Assembly: GCF_001347015.1 (NCBI RefSeq)
Contig: NZ_CFGI01000001.1
Location: 1 to 64,000, forward strand
DNA: 64,000 nucleotides
Origin: Streptococcus pneumoniae
GTDB lineage: Bacteria > Bacillota > Bacilli > Lactobacillales > Streptococcaceae
Direction of reading: 5' to 3'
A program made the translations under genes and the position numbers. Positions 6,840-13,999 of this stretch are shown piece by piece (positions within the stretch are counted from its first letter, which is position 1; each line of letters starts with the position of its first letter). The notes beneath the pieces were generated by a model that searched no databases, was not told where the DNA came from, and was given only the letters and a program-made list of their open reading frames with translations.

Positions 6840-6963
6840 TGCTATAATCTAGGTATAAATCTTTACTAAAACCTCTTTGATAATAGCTTGCCTGCTTTTT
6901 GTTAAATTCGTTTTAGTGTTAGTGTGAAAGGCTCTGCGGTGTGGTTATTGCTAAGCCTTTTTT
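6840..6963 (+). ncRNA. Candidate small RNA between Rha and the replication operon
   Basis: An extended -10 (TG-C-TATAAT, 6840-6848) predicts a start near 6855. A 7-bp stem AAAGGCT/AGCCTTT (6927-6933, 6954-6960) with a T run predicts an end near 6963, giving about 109 nt. A second hairpin with seven T residues (CACGC/GCGTG, 6972-6997) follows as a backup terminator and overlaps the end of the Rha-type gene. Bases 6867-6896 match the integrase leader (9851-9880) at 28 of 30 positions. There is no credible frame inside. Regulation of integrase through the shared leader is inference. Confidence 0.45.
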
Positions 6964-6970
6964 GTTGCTC

Positions 6971-7600
6971 TCACGCGCTTCTTTGGCGTGTTTTTTTATT
7001 TCTGAATGCCATAGCTTTGATCTCCTGATAACTCATATTCAAGCCAATCATAGCTATTACCATATCCTCAAAGGCCTGGTATTGCTCCAGCTCGTCACTG
7101 GTCAAGCTATCGATGCCATTATAGCCCCCACGTTCTTCCCTTAACTGCTTAGCGTTCCTATCGGTTACTGCCTTCAGTAGCAGGTTGTTCATGGTGCTAT
7201 GCGCGTGCTTGGGTTTTACCTCCCAGTTCTCAATACTGTCATGCAAGGTTTTTCTTTTTGGCTTTTCTAGCGCCCTCTGCATACGAAACTTAGAAAGTTC
7301 CTCACGCATTTCAAAGAATGCTTTGACTAGGTTCATCTTAAAACGCCTTACTGGTTCGGTGTTCTTTAAGTAAGTGATCAGCAAAGTAGCTTGTTGTTCA
7401 TTTAAGCGATAGATTTTCATTGGTCGCCCTCGCCCATCTAATTTACGGATTTCAAATCCGATTATTCCGTAGCTTTCAAAATCCTCTTGATGATTTCTTA
7501 TTAAGCTTTGTACTGTATCGTGTTTAACCTCAGCGCATTCAGCAATGATCTCGCTTGTAGTATACGGCTCTTTCTTGCCGTCCATATAGACCAGTTCCAT
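6971..7600 (-). CDS. Rha-family phage regulatory protein
   Basis: The 209-residue protein resembles the Rha/pRha family: an N-terminal DNA-binding-type domain with TSEIIAECAEVKHDTVQSLI (residues 15-34), then GFEIRKLDGRGRPMKIYRLNE and the LNEQQATLLITYLKNT stretch typical of Rha and antirepressor N-termini (about 47-82). The C-terminal half is helical and basic at the end. Rha proteins affect phage development in hosts lacking integration host factor and commonly sit next to repressor regions. A clear ribosome site, AAGGAG, precedes the ATG. It follows the 102-residue gene by 21 bases in the early operon. Confidence 0.7.
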   Translation of the reverse strand: MELVYMDGKKEPYTTSEIIAECAEVKHDTVQSLIRNHQEDFESYGIIGFEIRKLDGRGRPMKIYRLNEQQATLLITYLKNTEPVRRFKMNLVKAFFEMREELSKFRMQRALEKPKRKTLHDSIENWEVKPKHAHSTMNNLLLKAVTDRNAKQLREERGGYNGIDSLTSDELEQYQAFEDMVIAMIGLNMSYQEIKAMAFRNKKTRQRSA

Positions 7601-7621
7601 CGGTTTGCTCCTTATTGTTAA

Positions 7622-7930
7622 TCAAATTCCTAAAAACTCCGCCACCTCTTTAGCAGTAAAAACTCCATTTTGGCTTGGTTCAATATCATCTTCCAATACT
7701 TTAAAATGTAAGAATGGTTTTGTTTCGTAGCTTTCGCCTTTTTCGTAAAGTGCTTTAATACGGTCAAATAGTTTTGTCAATGCAACGTCACTGGTGTACT
7801 CAACAATGATTTCACCGTGTCCATTGTAAGTTGTTTCTTCAACGTCTGTGATCATGCGAATTTCTTCGCCTAATGCTCTAGCGATACCGTGGTCAGTTGT
7901 TTGTGCTTGATATACTTGTGTATTGTTCAT
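7622..7930 (-). CDS. Hypothetical early-operon protein, 102 residues
   Basis: No firm family. The product is acidic; its last 15 residues (NGVFTAKEVAEFLGI) look like the start of an excisionase or MerR-type helix-turn-helix helix that is cut short. A ribosome site, AAAGGAG, precedes the ATG. It is the second gene leftward from the switch, between the Cro-like gene and the Rha-type gene, where excisionases or antirepressors are common; that is context only. Confidence 0.55.
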   Translation of the reverse strand: MNNTQVYQAQTTDHGIARALGEEIRMITDVEETTYNGHGEIIVEYTSDVALTKLFDRIKALYEKGESYETKPFLHFKVLEDDIEPSQNGVFTAKEVAEFLGI

Positions 7931-8069
7931 GTTGTTTTCTCCTTTATGTTATAGGTCGGATATTTCTTCCGAGAAGGTCAATCCCCAGTGGTAAAGCACC
8001 AGTGGAGTATCTTGTAAATGTAAAGTAGTATTGCGATTAGGTTACTCCTTTCTTGCTTTCCGTGAACTT

Positions 8070-8258
8070 CTACTGTGTAAAAATATCGCTAATGCTTTTT
8101 TTAAAGTGGTTAGCGATTTTGAACATTTCAGAAATTTTGAAATCTGTCTTTCCTTGCTCCTTTGAACTATAAGAATTTTTTGAAATCCCCAAAAGCTTAG
8201 CAAGGTCTGACTGATTAACGCCGTTCTCTTTCCTGATTTTTACTAGTTTTTCTTGCAA
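8070..8258 (-). CDS. Cro-like XRE-family regulator
   Basis: The 62-residue product is a single helix-turn-helix domain: VNQSDLAKLLGISKNSYSSK (about residues 13-32) followed by the FKISEMFKIANHFKKSISDIF end typical of XRE proteins. I place the start at TTG 8258 because AGGAGG lies ten bases upstream. The longer frame would run back through the -10 and operator region of its own promoter. It faces the LexA-like repressor gene across a shared control region and probably plays the Cro role in the satellite's induction switch. Confidence 0.7.
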   Translation of the reverse strand: MQEKLVKIRKENGVNQSDLAKLLGISKNSYSSKEQGKTDFKISEMFKIANHFKKSISDIFTQ

Positions 8259-8427
8259 TAATAGCTTTCCTCCTTTCAGGTAGTTTGCGAAATGTGAACA
8301 ACTCACAAAACACATTCTACCCCCTTTGCGTGAACTTGTCAAGCTTTTTTTGGAAAAAAACAAAAAAAGTTTGCTTTATGTGAGAAAAGCTAGTATGATA
8401 GAGATGAGAAAGAAAGGAGGACTGAAC
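8259..8427. promoter_or_regulatory. Divergent promoters and operator region of the satellite switch
   Basis: Minus strand: TTGACA (8337-8342), 17 bases, TAGAAT (8314-8319), driving the Cro-like gene and early operon. Plus strand: TTGCTT (8371-8376), 17 bases, TATGAT (8394-8399), driving the repressor. Candidate operators contain GTGA: the inverted repeat TGTGA-ACAAC-TCACA (8293-8307), CGTGAACTTGT (8330-8340) overlapping the minus -35, and TGTGAGAAA (8379-8387) in the plus spacer. Both promoters are therefore covered by the same motif. Binding is inferred. Confidence 0.65.
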
Positions 8428-9183
8428 ATGGATTCTAGTGAATTGGCTTTATTTATCGGGCAACAAATAAAGTTACATAGAAAAAGAAACGGCTGGTCAC
8501 AAGTCGAACTTGCTAAAATTCTAGGCGTTGGAAAATCAACAATAGCCAATTATGAAAAAGGATACCGTTCACCAAGACAAAACACAATCTTTCAACTTGC
8601 TGATGTCTTTAATATTTCTGTTGACGACCTTTTCCCAGCTATTAACGCAGAAACACCTACCACTTCCCCGGTTCAAGCCATCTATGATCAACTAACTCCA
8701 CCAAGACAAGCAAAGGCCTTGGCTTATCTTGAAAAGCAACTGCTGGAGCAGAACGAAGAAGAAACGAAGATAAACGAAGTATCGGAGAACATCATCAGAC
8801 TGGACGACTACAGAAAGACCGCCCAACGTCGTGTTACTGGGGTTGTCTCTGCTGGTAGTGGCTCAATGCAGGACGATGATTTAGATATGGAAGTTTCGTT
8901 CTATGAGGATGAAATACCAGACGACTATGACGCTATCGCTTATGTCGTTGGCAACTCCATGGAGCCAAAGATAAAGAATGGCGACTACCTATTTATCAAG
9001 AATACACCTCAAGTTGACTATAACACTATTGGTATTTTCCAAGTGGACGGCGCTAACTATGTCAAGAAACTACGTCAAGGGTATTTAGAAAGCCTTAACC
9101 CTGATTATGCTGATATTCAACTAGACGAAAGCAACGATATTCGCACCATCGGCGAAGTCGTGGGCATATATAGAGAGAATTAA
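8428..9183 (+). CDS. LexA/CI-like repressor with S24 autoprotease domain
   Basis: The 251-residue product joins an N-terminal XRE helix-turn-helix (WSQVELAKILGVGKSTIANY, about residues 23-42) to a peptidase S24 domain. Visible parts are the Ala-Gly scissile site in VVSAGSG (about 143-149), the nucleophile serine in GNSMEPKIKNGD and the general-base lysine in YVKKLR. These predict RecA-stimulated self-cleavage, so the satellite would be induced by DNA damage as well as, or instead of, a helper-phage protein. I use ATG 8428 because AAAGGAGG sits seven bases upstream; an upstream in-frame start lacks a ribosome site and would overlap the promoter. Confidence 0.85.
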   Translation: MDSSELALFIGQQIKLHRKRNGWSQVELAKILGVGKSTIANYEKGYRSPRQNTIFQLADVFNISVDDLFPAINAETPTTSPVQAIYDQLTPPRQAKALAYLEKQLLEQNEEETKINEVSENIIRLDDYRKTAQRRVTGVVSAGSGSMQDDDLDMEVSFYEDEIPDDYDAIAYVVGNSMEPKIKNGDYLFIKNTPQVDYNTIGIFQVDGANYVKKLRQGYLESLNPDYADIQLDESNDIRTIGEVVGIYREN

Positions 9184-9310
9184 CCCCCCACATTCGCCAA
9201 TATCAACCATCTTTTCATGGTCTATTGTGCAAAAACGGGGAAAATTGAAGAATAGAAAGCCGATTTTACAGACTAAAGCGCAAAAATGGGCAAAATTGAC
9301 AAATAGCAAC
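9184..9310. other. Non-coding 3' region of the repressor with an imperfect 51-bp tandem
   Basis: GTGCAAAAACGGGGAAAATTG (from 9227) is echoed 51 bases later as GCGCAAAAATGGGCAAAATTG (from 9278), each copy followed by an AATAG-type end. No gene is visible. Confidence 0.4.
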
Positions 9311-9397
9311 AAAAAAGACAAGCTAGCTACTGCCAACTTGTCTAATAGTACCTAACTGAAAATAAGCGAAAGGTTAGGTATTTACAACATCATTATA
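9311..9397 (-). ncRNA. Candidate small RNA downstream of the repressor, antisense side
   Basis: On the minus strand an extended -10 (TG-G-TATAAT, -10 at 9392-9397) predicts a start near 9385. The next 75 bases fold into two perfect 7-bp hairpins: ACCTAAC/GTTAGGT (arms 9350-9356 and 9373-9379), then AGACAAG/CTTGTCT (9316-9322 and 9337-9343) followed by TTTTTT. No reading frame fits, and no minus-strand gene lies upstream that would need a terminator here. The two-hairpin layout resembles small regulatory RNAs of streptococci. Expression is inferred. Confidence 0.4.
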
Positions 9398-9834
9398 CCA
9401 CTCTTGCATTTAAAATACGACCTATAGCATCCCCACGCGCTACGGTGTTAACAAATTCAATTTTTCAGATAGATAAAAATGTCAACTTTTGTCAACATAA
9501 AACCTTTTAACTAAAAACTGTTGAAAGACTTGTAAACACTAGCATTCTTAGCTTTTGAAATCTTCAAAAACTCATATTTTTTCATATTCTGCGCGTGCTT
9601 CAGCAAGTCCGCTGACTTTGTCTATCAACAACTTCCTTCCCCTTTTTTAGGGACTCAGAAAATGAAGAAAATTGCTTTTTTCCAGTATTCTTGAAAATCC
9701 GACATTTTCCAACATTTACCCGTATATGTAAAAACACCCATACTAACCCCATATCCACCTTGTTTTTTATTCTGGTATTATTTACCGTCTGACTCTTTAA
9801 AATCGAATGTGGGGCAAACTGTGAAGCCCTGGCA
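9398..9834. other. Intergenic stretch upstream of the integrase, nothing identified
   Basis: About 440 bases without a credible reading frame. It contains a doublet of GTCAAC (9482 and 9491) and several short runs of T or A, but no hairpin terminator or clear promoter until the integrase -10. Integrase arm-binding sites could be here but cannot be told by eye. Confidence 0.35.
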
Positions 9835-9907
9835 TGATATAAACCACAATCTAAAACCTTTTTAATAATAGCTTGCCTGCTGATGTATTTTAGAAAGGTT
9901 TATCATC
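9834..9907 (+). promoter_or_regulatory. Integrase promoter and leader sharing 30 bases with a candidate RNA
   Basis: An extended -10 (TG-A-TATAAA, about 9834-9842) precedes a leader whose bases 9851-9880 match 6867-6896 at 28 of 30 positions, ending in AGCTTGCCTGCT. The ribosome site for the integrase is AGAAAGG, about ten bases before the ATG. No good -35 is visible. The shared leader suggests common regulation of the integrase and the candidate RNA at 6855-6963. Confidence 0.5.
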
Positions 9908-11074
9908 ATGAAAATAACTGAAGTTGTAAAAAAAGACGGTAGTAAAGTCTATCGTGCTAATGTATATCTAGGAGTTGACCAGGTAACAGGAAAGAAAGTA
10001 AAAACCAAAGTAACAGGTCGGACACAAAAGGAAGTTAAGCAGAAAGCCAATCAAGAAAAAATAGCTTTTCAAAAAGCAGGATCTACCAGACAAAAGGCTA
10101 TTACCATAAAAAACTATCAAGAATTGGCAACTCTCTGGTGGGAAAGCTATAAGAATACAGTTAAGCCAAACACTCAAGGAAACGTTAGAGCGCTAATAGA
10201 TAATCACATATTGCCTACTTTCGGGGAGTATAAGCTCGATAAGCTCACTACTCCACTTATTCAGTCAATTATCAATAAACTTGCTGATAAGGCTAATAGA
10301 GGGGAAGAGGGCGCTTTTCTACACTATGATATGATACACGCTTTAAACAAACGTATCTTACAGTATGGCGTAACCATGCAAGCAATACCGTCCAATCCTG
10401 CGCGTGATGTGGTTTTACCTCGTAACACTCAGAAAGCAAAGCGACAAAAGCTAAAGCACTTTGATAATCAAGAGTTAAAAAAGTTTCTTGTTTATCTTGA
10501 TAATTTAGATAGTTGTAAATATCGTTATTACTATGATGTAACGCTCTATAAGTTCCTACTGGCAACTGGTTGCCGTATCAATGAGGCTCTAGCGCTTAGC
10601 TGGTCTGATATAGACTTAGATAATGCCGTTGTGCATATTACCAAAACACTAAATCGGGATCTAGAAATCAATAGCCCAAAATCTAAGGCTAGTTATCGGG
10701 ATATAGATATAGATCAAGCGACTGTTAGCATGCTGAAGCAGTACAAACTACGCCAAACTAAAGAGGCTTGGAAGATAGGGCAACGTGAAAGTGTAGTATT
10801 TTCTGACTTCATTCATGAATATACTAGCATTGTAAAACTTAAAAAAAGATTACTAACACATTTTAAACGCGCTGATGTTCCGAATATCGGTTTTCATGGT
10901 TTCCGTCATACTCACGCTAGTTTACTGCTTAACTCTGGAATACCTTACAAGGAACTCCAACACCGTCTAGGTCACTCTCAAATCAGCATGACCATGGACA
11001 CATATAGCCACCTCTCAAAAGAGAACGCAAAAAAAGCAGTCTCATTCTACGAAACTGCACTAAAAGCACTATAG
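9908..11074 (+). CDS. int: Tyrosine recombinase (integrase) of the satellite
   Basis: This enzyme integrates and excises the island by site-specific recombination. The 388 residues show an N-terminal AP2-like arm-binding domain (1-60, basic, with GSKVYRANVYLGVD), a SAM-like core-binding domain (about 65-165) and a catalytic domain. Catalytic residues visible are Arg-223 (ATGCRINEAL), a lysine near 258, His-330 and Arg-333 (HGFRHTH), His-356 (LGHSQ) and nucleophile Tyr-366 (DTYSHL). The length is normal for phage and ICE integrases of Firmicutes. The stop codon lies six bases before the right core repeat, the usual int-att arrangement. Confidence 0.93.
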   Translation: MKITEVVKKDGSKVYRANVYLGVDQVTGKKVKTKVTGRTQKEVKQKANQEKIAFQKAGSTRQKAITIKNYQELATLWWESYKNTVKPNTQGNVRALIDNHILPTFGEYKLDKLTTPLIQSIINKLADKANRGEEGAFLHYDMIHALNKRILQYGVTMQAIPSNPARDVVLPRNTQKAKRQKLKHFDNQELKKFLVYLDNLDSCKYRYYYDVTLYKFLLATGCRINEALALSWSDIDLDNAVVHITKTLNRDLEINSPKSKASYRDIDIDQATVSMLKQYKLRQTKEAWKIGQRESVVFSDFIHEYTSIVKLKKRLLTHFKRADVPNIGFHGFRHTHASLLLNSGIPYKELQHRLGHSQISMTMDTYSHLSKENAKKAVSFYETALKAL

Positions 11075-11079
11075 GGGGA

Positions 11080-11096
11080 GCAAAAAGGGGAGCAAA
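11080..11096. repeat. Right attachment-site core (attR candidate)
   Basis: Exact copy of the 17-bp core at 46-62. Here it is preceded by GGGGGAGCAAAAA, so GGGGAGCAA appears twice as a direct repeat (11076-11084, 11088-11096) rather than inverted as at the left end. Confidence 0.7.
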
Positions 11097-11230
11097 TTTA
11101 AAAATCAACATTTCAAGACAAAGCAAAAAGCCAATAACAACGGTATTTTGTGAGATTTATTTTGTCAAAAGGTTCATTTTTCTACAAAATAGTTATCTTT
11201 AAAACTCCTTTTCTAAAGGCCCTCTTTTTC

Positions 11231-11265
11231 TGATATAATGTAGAAAAACAGCTAAAGGAAAGACT
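11231..11265 (+). promoter_or_regulatory. Promoter and ribosome site of the GH92 gene
   Basis: TG-A-TATAAT (-10 at 11234-11239) is an extended -10 with only a weak -35. AAAGGAA lies six bases before the ATG. The promoter is outside the satellite, so the gene keeps its own start after the integration about 140 bases upstream. Confidence 0.55.
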
Positions 11266-13347
11266 ATGAAACCACTACTTGAAACCATCGATACCCGCTT
11301 TGGAACTGCCAGCAAGCATGCCTTTTCTCGGGGAAATACTCTGCCATACACAGGCCTTCCTTTTGGGATGAATTACTTTGTGCCCCAGACCAGTGACCAG
11401 GAGGGCTCTTGGTTTTTCGATCCGCATCTGCCTATCTTTCAGGGGATTCGACTAACCCACCAGCCTAGTCCTTGGATTGGAGACTACTCTTGGCTCCTTC
11501 TGACACCTGTCACAGGCCAACTGGGTGGAGATAGCCTCTTCCATCGTCAGTCTTCCTACGATATGGATAAGGCCTCTTTCCAACCCCATTATCTGAAGAT
11601 TTTCTCCCTGCGCTATCAGATCGAGACTCAACTCACACCGACTTGCTACGGTGCTTCTATTCGTTTGGAGCAAAAGCAAGGCAAAGCCCTCTCCCTCTAT
11701 CTTCACGCAGCAGATGAACTGACAGTAGAGCAAGTAGATAAGCGAACTCTTGCCCTGCGACAAGAAGGTAAAACTGAAACCAACAAAAATCCACTGATAC
11801 TGTTCACTGCCCTGCAAATGAAGACGAATATCCTTTCTGTCAGCCAAGAAAGCGGAGACTGGCGAATTGACCTAGAAGATAGTCATGCCGAGATTCAGCT
11901 AGCCACTTCTTTCATCTCTCCTTCTCAAGCACTGCTTAATCTACCTCAACAAGACTTCGATAACTGCAAAGCAAGTGCACAAAAAGACTGGGAAAATCTC
12001 CTCCATCGTTTTGACGTTATAGAGACAGGAGAGGCTGACCGAACCTTCTTTGACCACTGCCTCTACAGACTCTTCCTCTTCCCACAGACTTTTTATGAGG
12101 TTGATGAGTCAAGGCAAGCCATCCACATGGATCTGGCTACTGGCTCTGTCAAGCCCGGGGTTCTCTTCAGCAACAATGGTTTCTGGGATACCTTCCGCAC
12201 CACCTTCCCCCTCTTTGCCCTTGTCATACCAGAGCATTATCGTCTCTTTTTAGAAGGATTTCTCAATAGCTACCGCGATACTGGTTTTCTTCCAAAATGG
12301 CTGGCTCCAGATGAACGTGGCATGATGCCCGGTACACTTTTAGACGGCATTATCGCAGATAGCGCCTGCAAGGACATGGCCCCTGACCTAGAAGAAGAAC
12401 TCCTTCAAGCCATGCTCGAAACAGCCAGCAAGTACGACCCTCTCGGCATCAATGGTCGCCACGGATTAGCCCAATACCAAGAACTTGGCTACCTCTCTAC
12501 CGACCACCACGAAAGCGTCAGTCACACCCTAGACTATGCCTATAGCGACTTTTGTATCGCCAGCTGTGCTGAAAAACTTGGTCAGAATGACATCGCGGAA
12601 ATCTATAGGACTGCTTCACAAAATTACCGCCATCTATTTGACTCTGAGACAGGTTACATGCGAGCGCGAGACAAGCAAGGCAACTTCCGCCCTGACTTCT
12701 CTCCTTATAGTTGGGGACGTGATTATGCCGAATGTTCTGCCATTCAAGCGACTTTAGGCGTTCTCCACGACATCCCAGATTTAATCCAACTTATGGGTGG
12801 AAAAGAAGCCTTCAGCAACTATCTTTTGAAAGCCTGTCAAGATGCTCCCCTCTTTGAGACAACAGGCTATGGTTACGAGATTCACGAAATGAGCGAAATG
12901 GCTACTGCTCCTTTTGGACAACTCGCTATTTCCAACCAACCGAGCTTCCACATTCCTTATCTCTTCCGTTACAGTAACTACCCTGACTACACTGCCCTTC
13001 TTATCAAGACGCTCCGTCAGAAAGCCTTTCACCCAAGCTGGCAAGCCTATCCTGGTGATGAAGACAATGGCAGTCTCTCTGCTTGGTACATCTGGTCAGC
13101 TCTCGGATTTTATCCGACCTGTCCAGGCAAACCAAACTATGACCTCGGAATCCCTCTCTTTGACCACCTCCGAGTCTATCTGACTAAAGAAGATAAATGG
13201 CTGGATATCCATACTAAACAAAACCACAACCATTTTAACTTTGTCAAAGAATGTCGACTAGATAATACCTCTATAACTAGCATTCAACACCAAGACCTCC
13301 TAAAAGCTGAGCAGTTAACCTTCACCCTCAGCTGGTTACCAAGGTAA
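11266..13347 (+). CDS. GH92-family alpha-mannosidase
   Basis: The 693-residue protein matches family 92 glycoside hydrolases, calcium-dependent exo-alpha-mannosidases that trim mannose from host N-glycans. Family features seen are the N-terminal beta-sandwich start with PYTGLPFGMNYFVPQT and GSWFFDPHLP, GFWDTFRTTFPL (about 305), GYLSTDHHESVSHTLDYAY and the GDEDNGSLSAWYIWSALGFY signature (about 606-625). There is no signal peptide, so it is probably cytosolic and acts on imported glycans. I recall the pneumococcal homologue as nearly the same length. The last codons run into the IS66 end: the TAA stop is contributed by the IS terminal repeat, so the native C-terminus has been cut or replaced by a residue or two. 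Confidence 0.88.
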   Translation: MKPLLETIDTRFGTASKHAFSRGNTLPYTGLPFGMNYFVPQTSDQEGSWFFDPHLPIFQGIRLTHQPSPWIGDYSWLLLTPVTGQLGGDSLFHRQSSYDMDKASFQPHYLKIFSLRYQIETQLTPTCYGASIRLEQKQGKALSLYLHAADELTVEQVDKRTLALRQEGKTETNKNPLILFTALQMKTNILSVSQESGDWRIDLEDSHAEIQLATSFISPSQALLNLPQQDFDNCKASAQKDWENLLHRFDVIETGEADRTFFDHCLYRLFLFPQTFYEVDESRQAIHMDLATGSVKPGVLFSNNGFWDTFRTTFPLFALVIPEHYRLFLEGFLNSYRDTGFLPKWLAPDERGMMPGTLLDGIIADSACKDMAPDLEEELLQAMLETASKYDPLGINGRHGLAQYQELGYLSTDHHESVSHTLDYAYSDFCIASCAEKLGQNDIAEIYRTASQNYRHLFDSETGYMRARDKQGNFRPDFSPYSWGRDYAECSAIQATLGVLHDIPDLIQLMGGKEAFSNYLLKACQDAPLFETTGYGYEIHEMSEMATAPFGQLAISNQPSFHIPYLFRYSNYPDYTALLIKTLRQKAFHPSWQAYPGDEDNGSLSAWYIWSALGFYPTCPGKPNYDLGIPLFDHLRVYLTKEDKWLDIHTKQNHNHFNFVKECRLDNTSITSIQHQDLLKAEQLTFTLSWLPR

Positions 13348-13429
13348 GCGCGTCATAACAAGGTATCTATCATTCATGGAGCTCCTCCTGTATACTATTA
13401 GTAAAGTAAAACTATTGGAGGATATTTTA

Positions 13430-13615
13430 ATGCCACAACCTATTGTTCCTGTAGAGATTCCACAATCTCGTCGTTTTGATTCTAAAAAGAGAAATGATAT
13501 TCTGCTTAAAATTCGTATTGGCAAGCTTGAACTAAGTTTTTTTCAATCTCTCAATCTCGAAATGATAGAACAGCTTTTGGATAAGGTGTTGCTCTATGAC
13601 AATTCATCTATCTAG
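13430..13615 (+). CDS. tnpA: IS66 TnpA-like accessory protein
   Basis: This 61-residue frame starts at ATG 13430 behind TTGGAGG (about eight bases). It is rich in charged residues around SRRFDSKKRN and is short for an IS66 first gene. It overlaps tnpB by 20 bases, as usual for translational coupling in this family. Its exact role in transposition is unknown. Assignment rests on position within the three-gene IS. Confidence 0.6.
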   Translation: MPQPIVPVEIPQSRRFDSKKRNDILLKIRIGKLELSFFQSLNLEMIEQLLDKVLLYDNSSI

Positions 13616-13946
13616 CCTAGGGCAGGTCTATCTCGTATGTGGGAAAACGGATATGAGGCAAGGCATTGATTCACTGGCTTATCTCGTTAAAACCCACTTT
13701 GAATTGGATCCTTTCTCAGGTCAAGTTTTTCTCTTTTGTGGTGGACGTAAAGACCGCTTTAAAGCCCTTTACTGGGATGGTCAAGGATTTTGGCTACTTT
13801 ATAAACGCTTTGAGAACGGTAAGTTGACTTGGCCAAGTACAGAAAAGGATGTCAAAGATCTCACACCTGAACAAGTAGATTGGCTTATGAAGGGCTTTTC
13901 TATCACTCCTAAAATAAATTCATCAGAAAGTCGTGATTTCTATTGA
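13596..13946 (+). CDS. tnpB: IS66 TnpB protein (Orf2)
   Basis: The 116-residue protein is a typical IS66 Orf2: VYLVCGKTDMRQGIDSLAYL near the start, then GQVFLFCGGRKDRFKALYWD and GFWLLYKRFENGKLTWP. These are the hallmark segments of the family. It is required for IS66 transposition but has no known catalytic activity. The frame is intact and full length. Confidence 0.88.
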   Translation: MTIHLSSLGQVYLVCGKTDMRQGIDSLAYLVKTHFELDPFSGQVFLFCGGRKDRFKALYWDGQGFWLLYKRFENGKLTWPSTEKDVKDLTPEQVDWLMKGFSITPKINSSESRDFY

Positions 13947-13999
13947 AATGAGGACTTTCTTTTTAGTATAATGAAGTTAGAAAACAAGGAGGGAAGCCC

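Larger units (their letters stand above)
46..11096. mobile_element. Integrated phage satellite (PICI-like island)
   Basis: An 11-kb block is bounded by a perfect 17-bp direct repeat (46-62 and 11080-11096), with a tyrosine integrase gene ending six bases before the right copy. Inside are divergent repressor and Cro-like genes, a Rha-type regulator, a D5-like helicase, an iteron origin and an ArpU-type regulator. No capsid, tail, portal, terminase, holin or lysin gene is present, so it cannot be a complete prophage. This gene set and length match phage-inducible chromosomal islands. All genes except the repressor and integrase run on the minus strand, away from the switch near 8.3 kb. It lies directly upstream of a GH92 gene. 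A decayed prophage is the alternative, but the compact order and intact genes argue against it. Confidence 0.82.

Noticed and set aside
6971-7000. A terminator for the Rha-type gene
   Set aside because: The T run is on the plus strand, opposite to the gene, so it serves plus-strand transcription only.
46-11096. A complete prophage
   Set aside because: No capsid, tail, portal, terminase, holin or endolysin gene is present; 11 kb with integrase, switch and replication genes fits a satellite.
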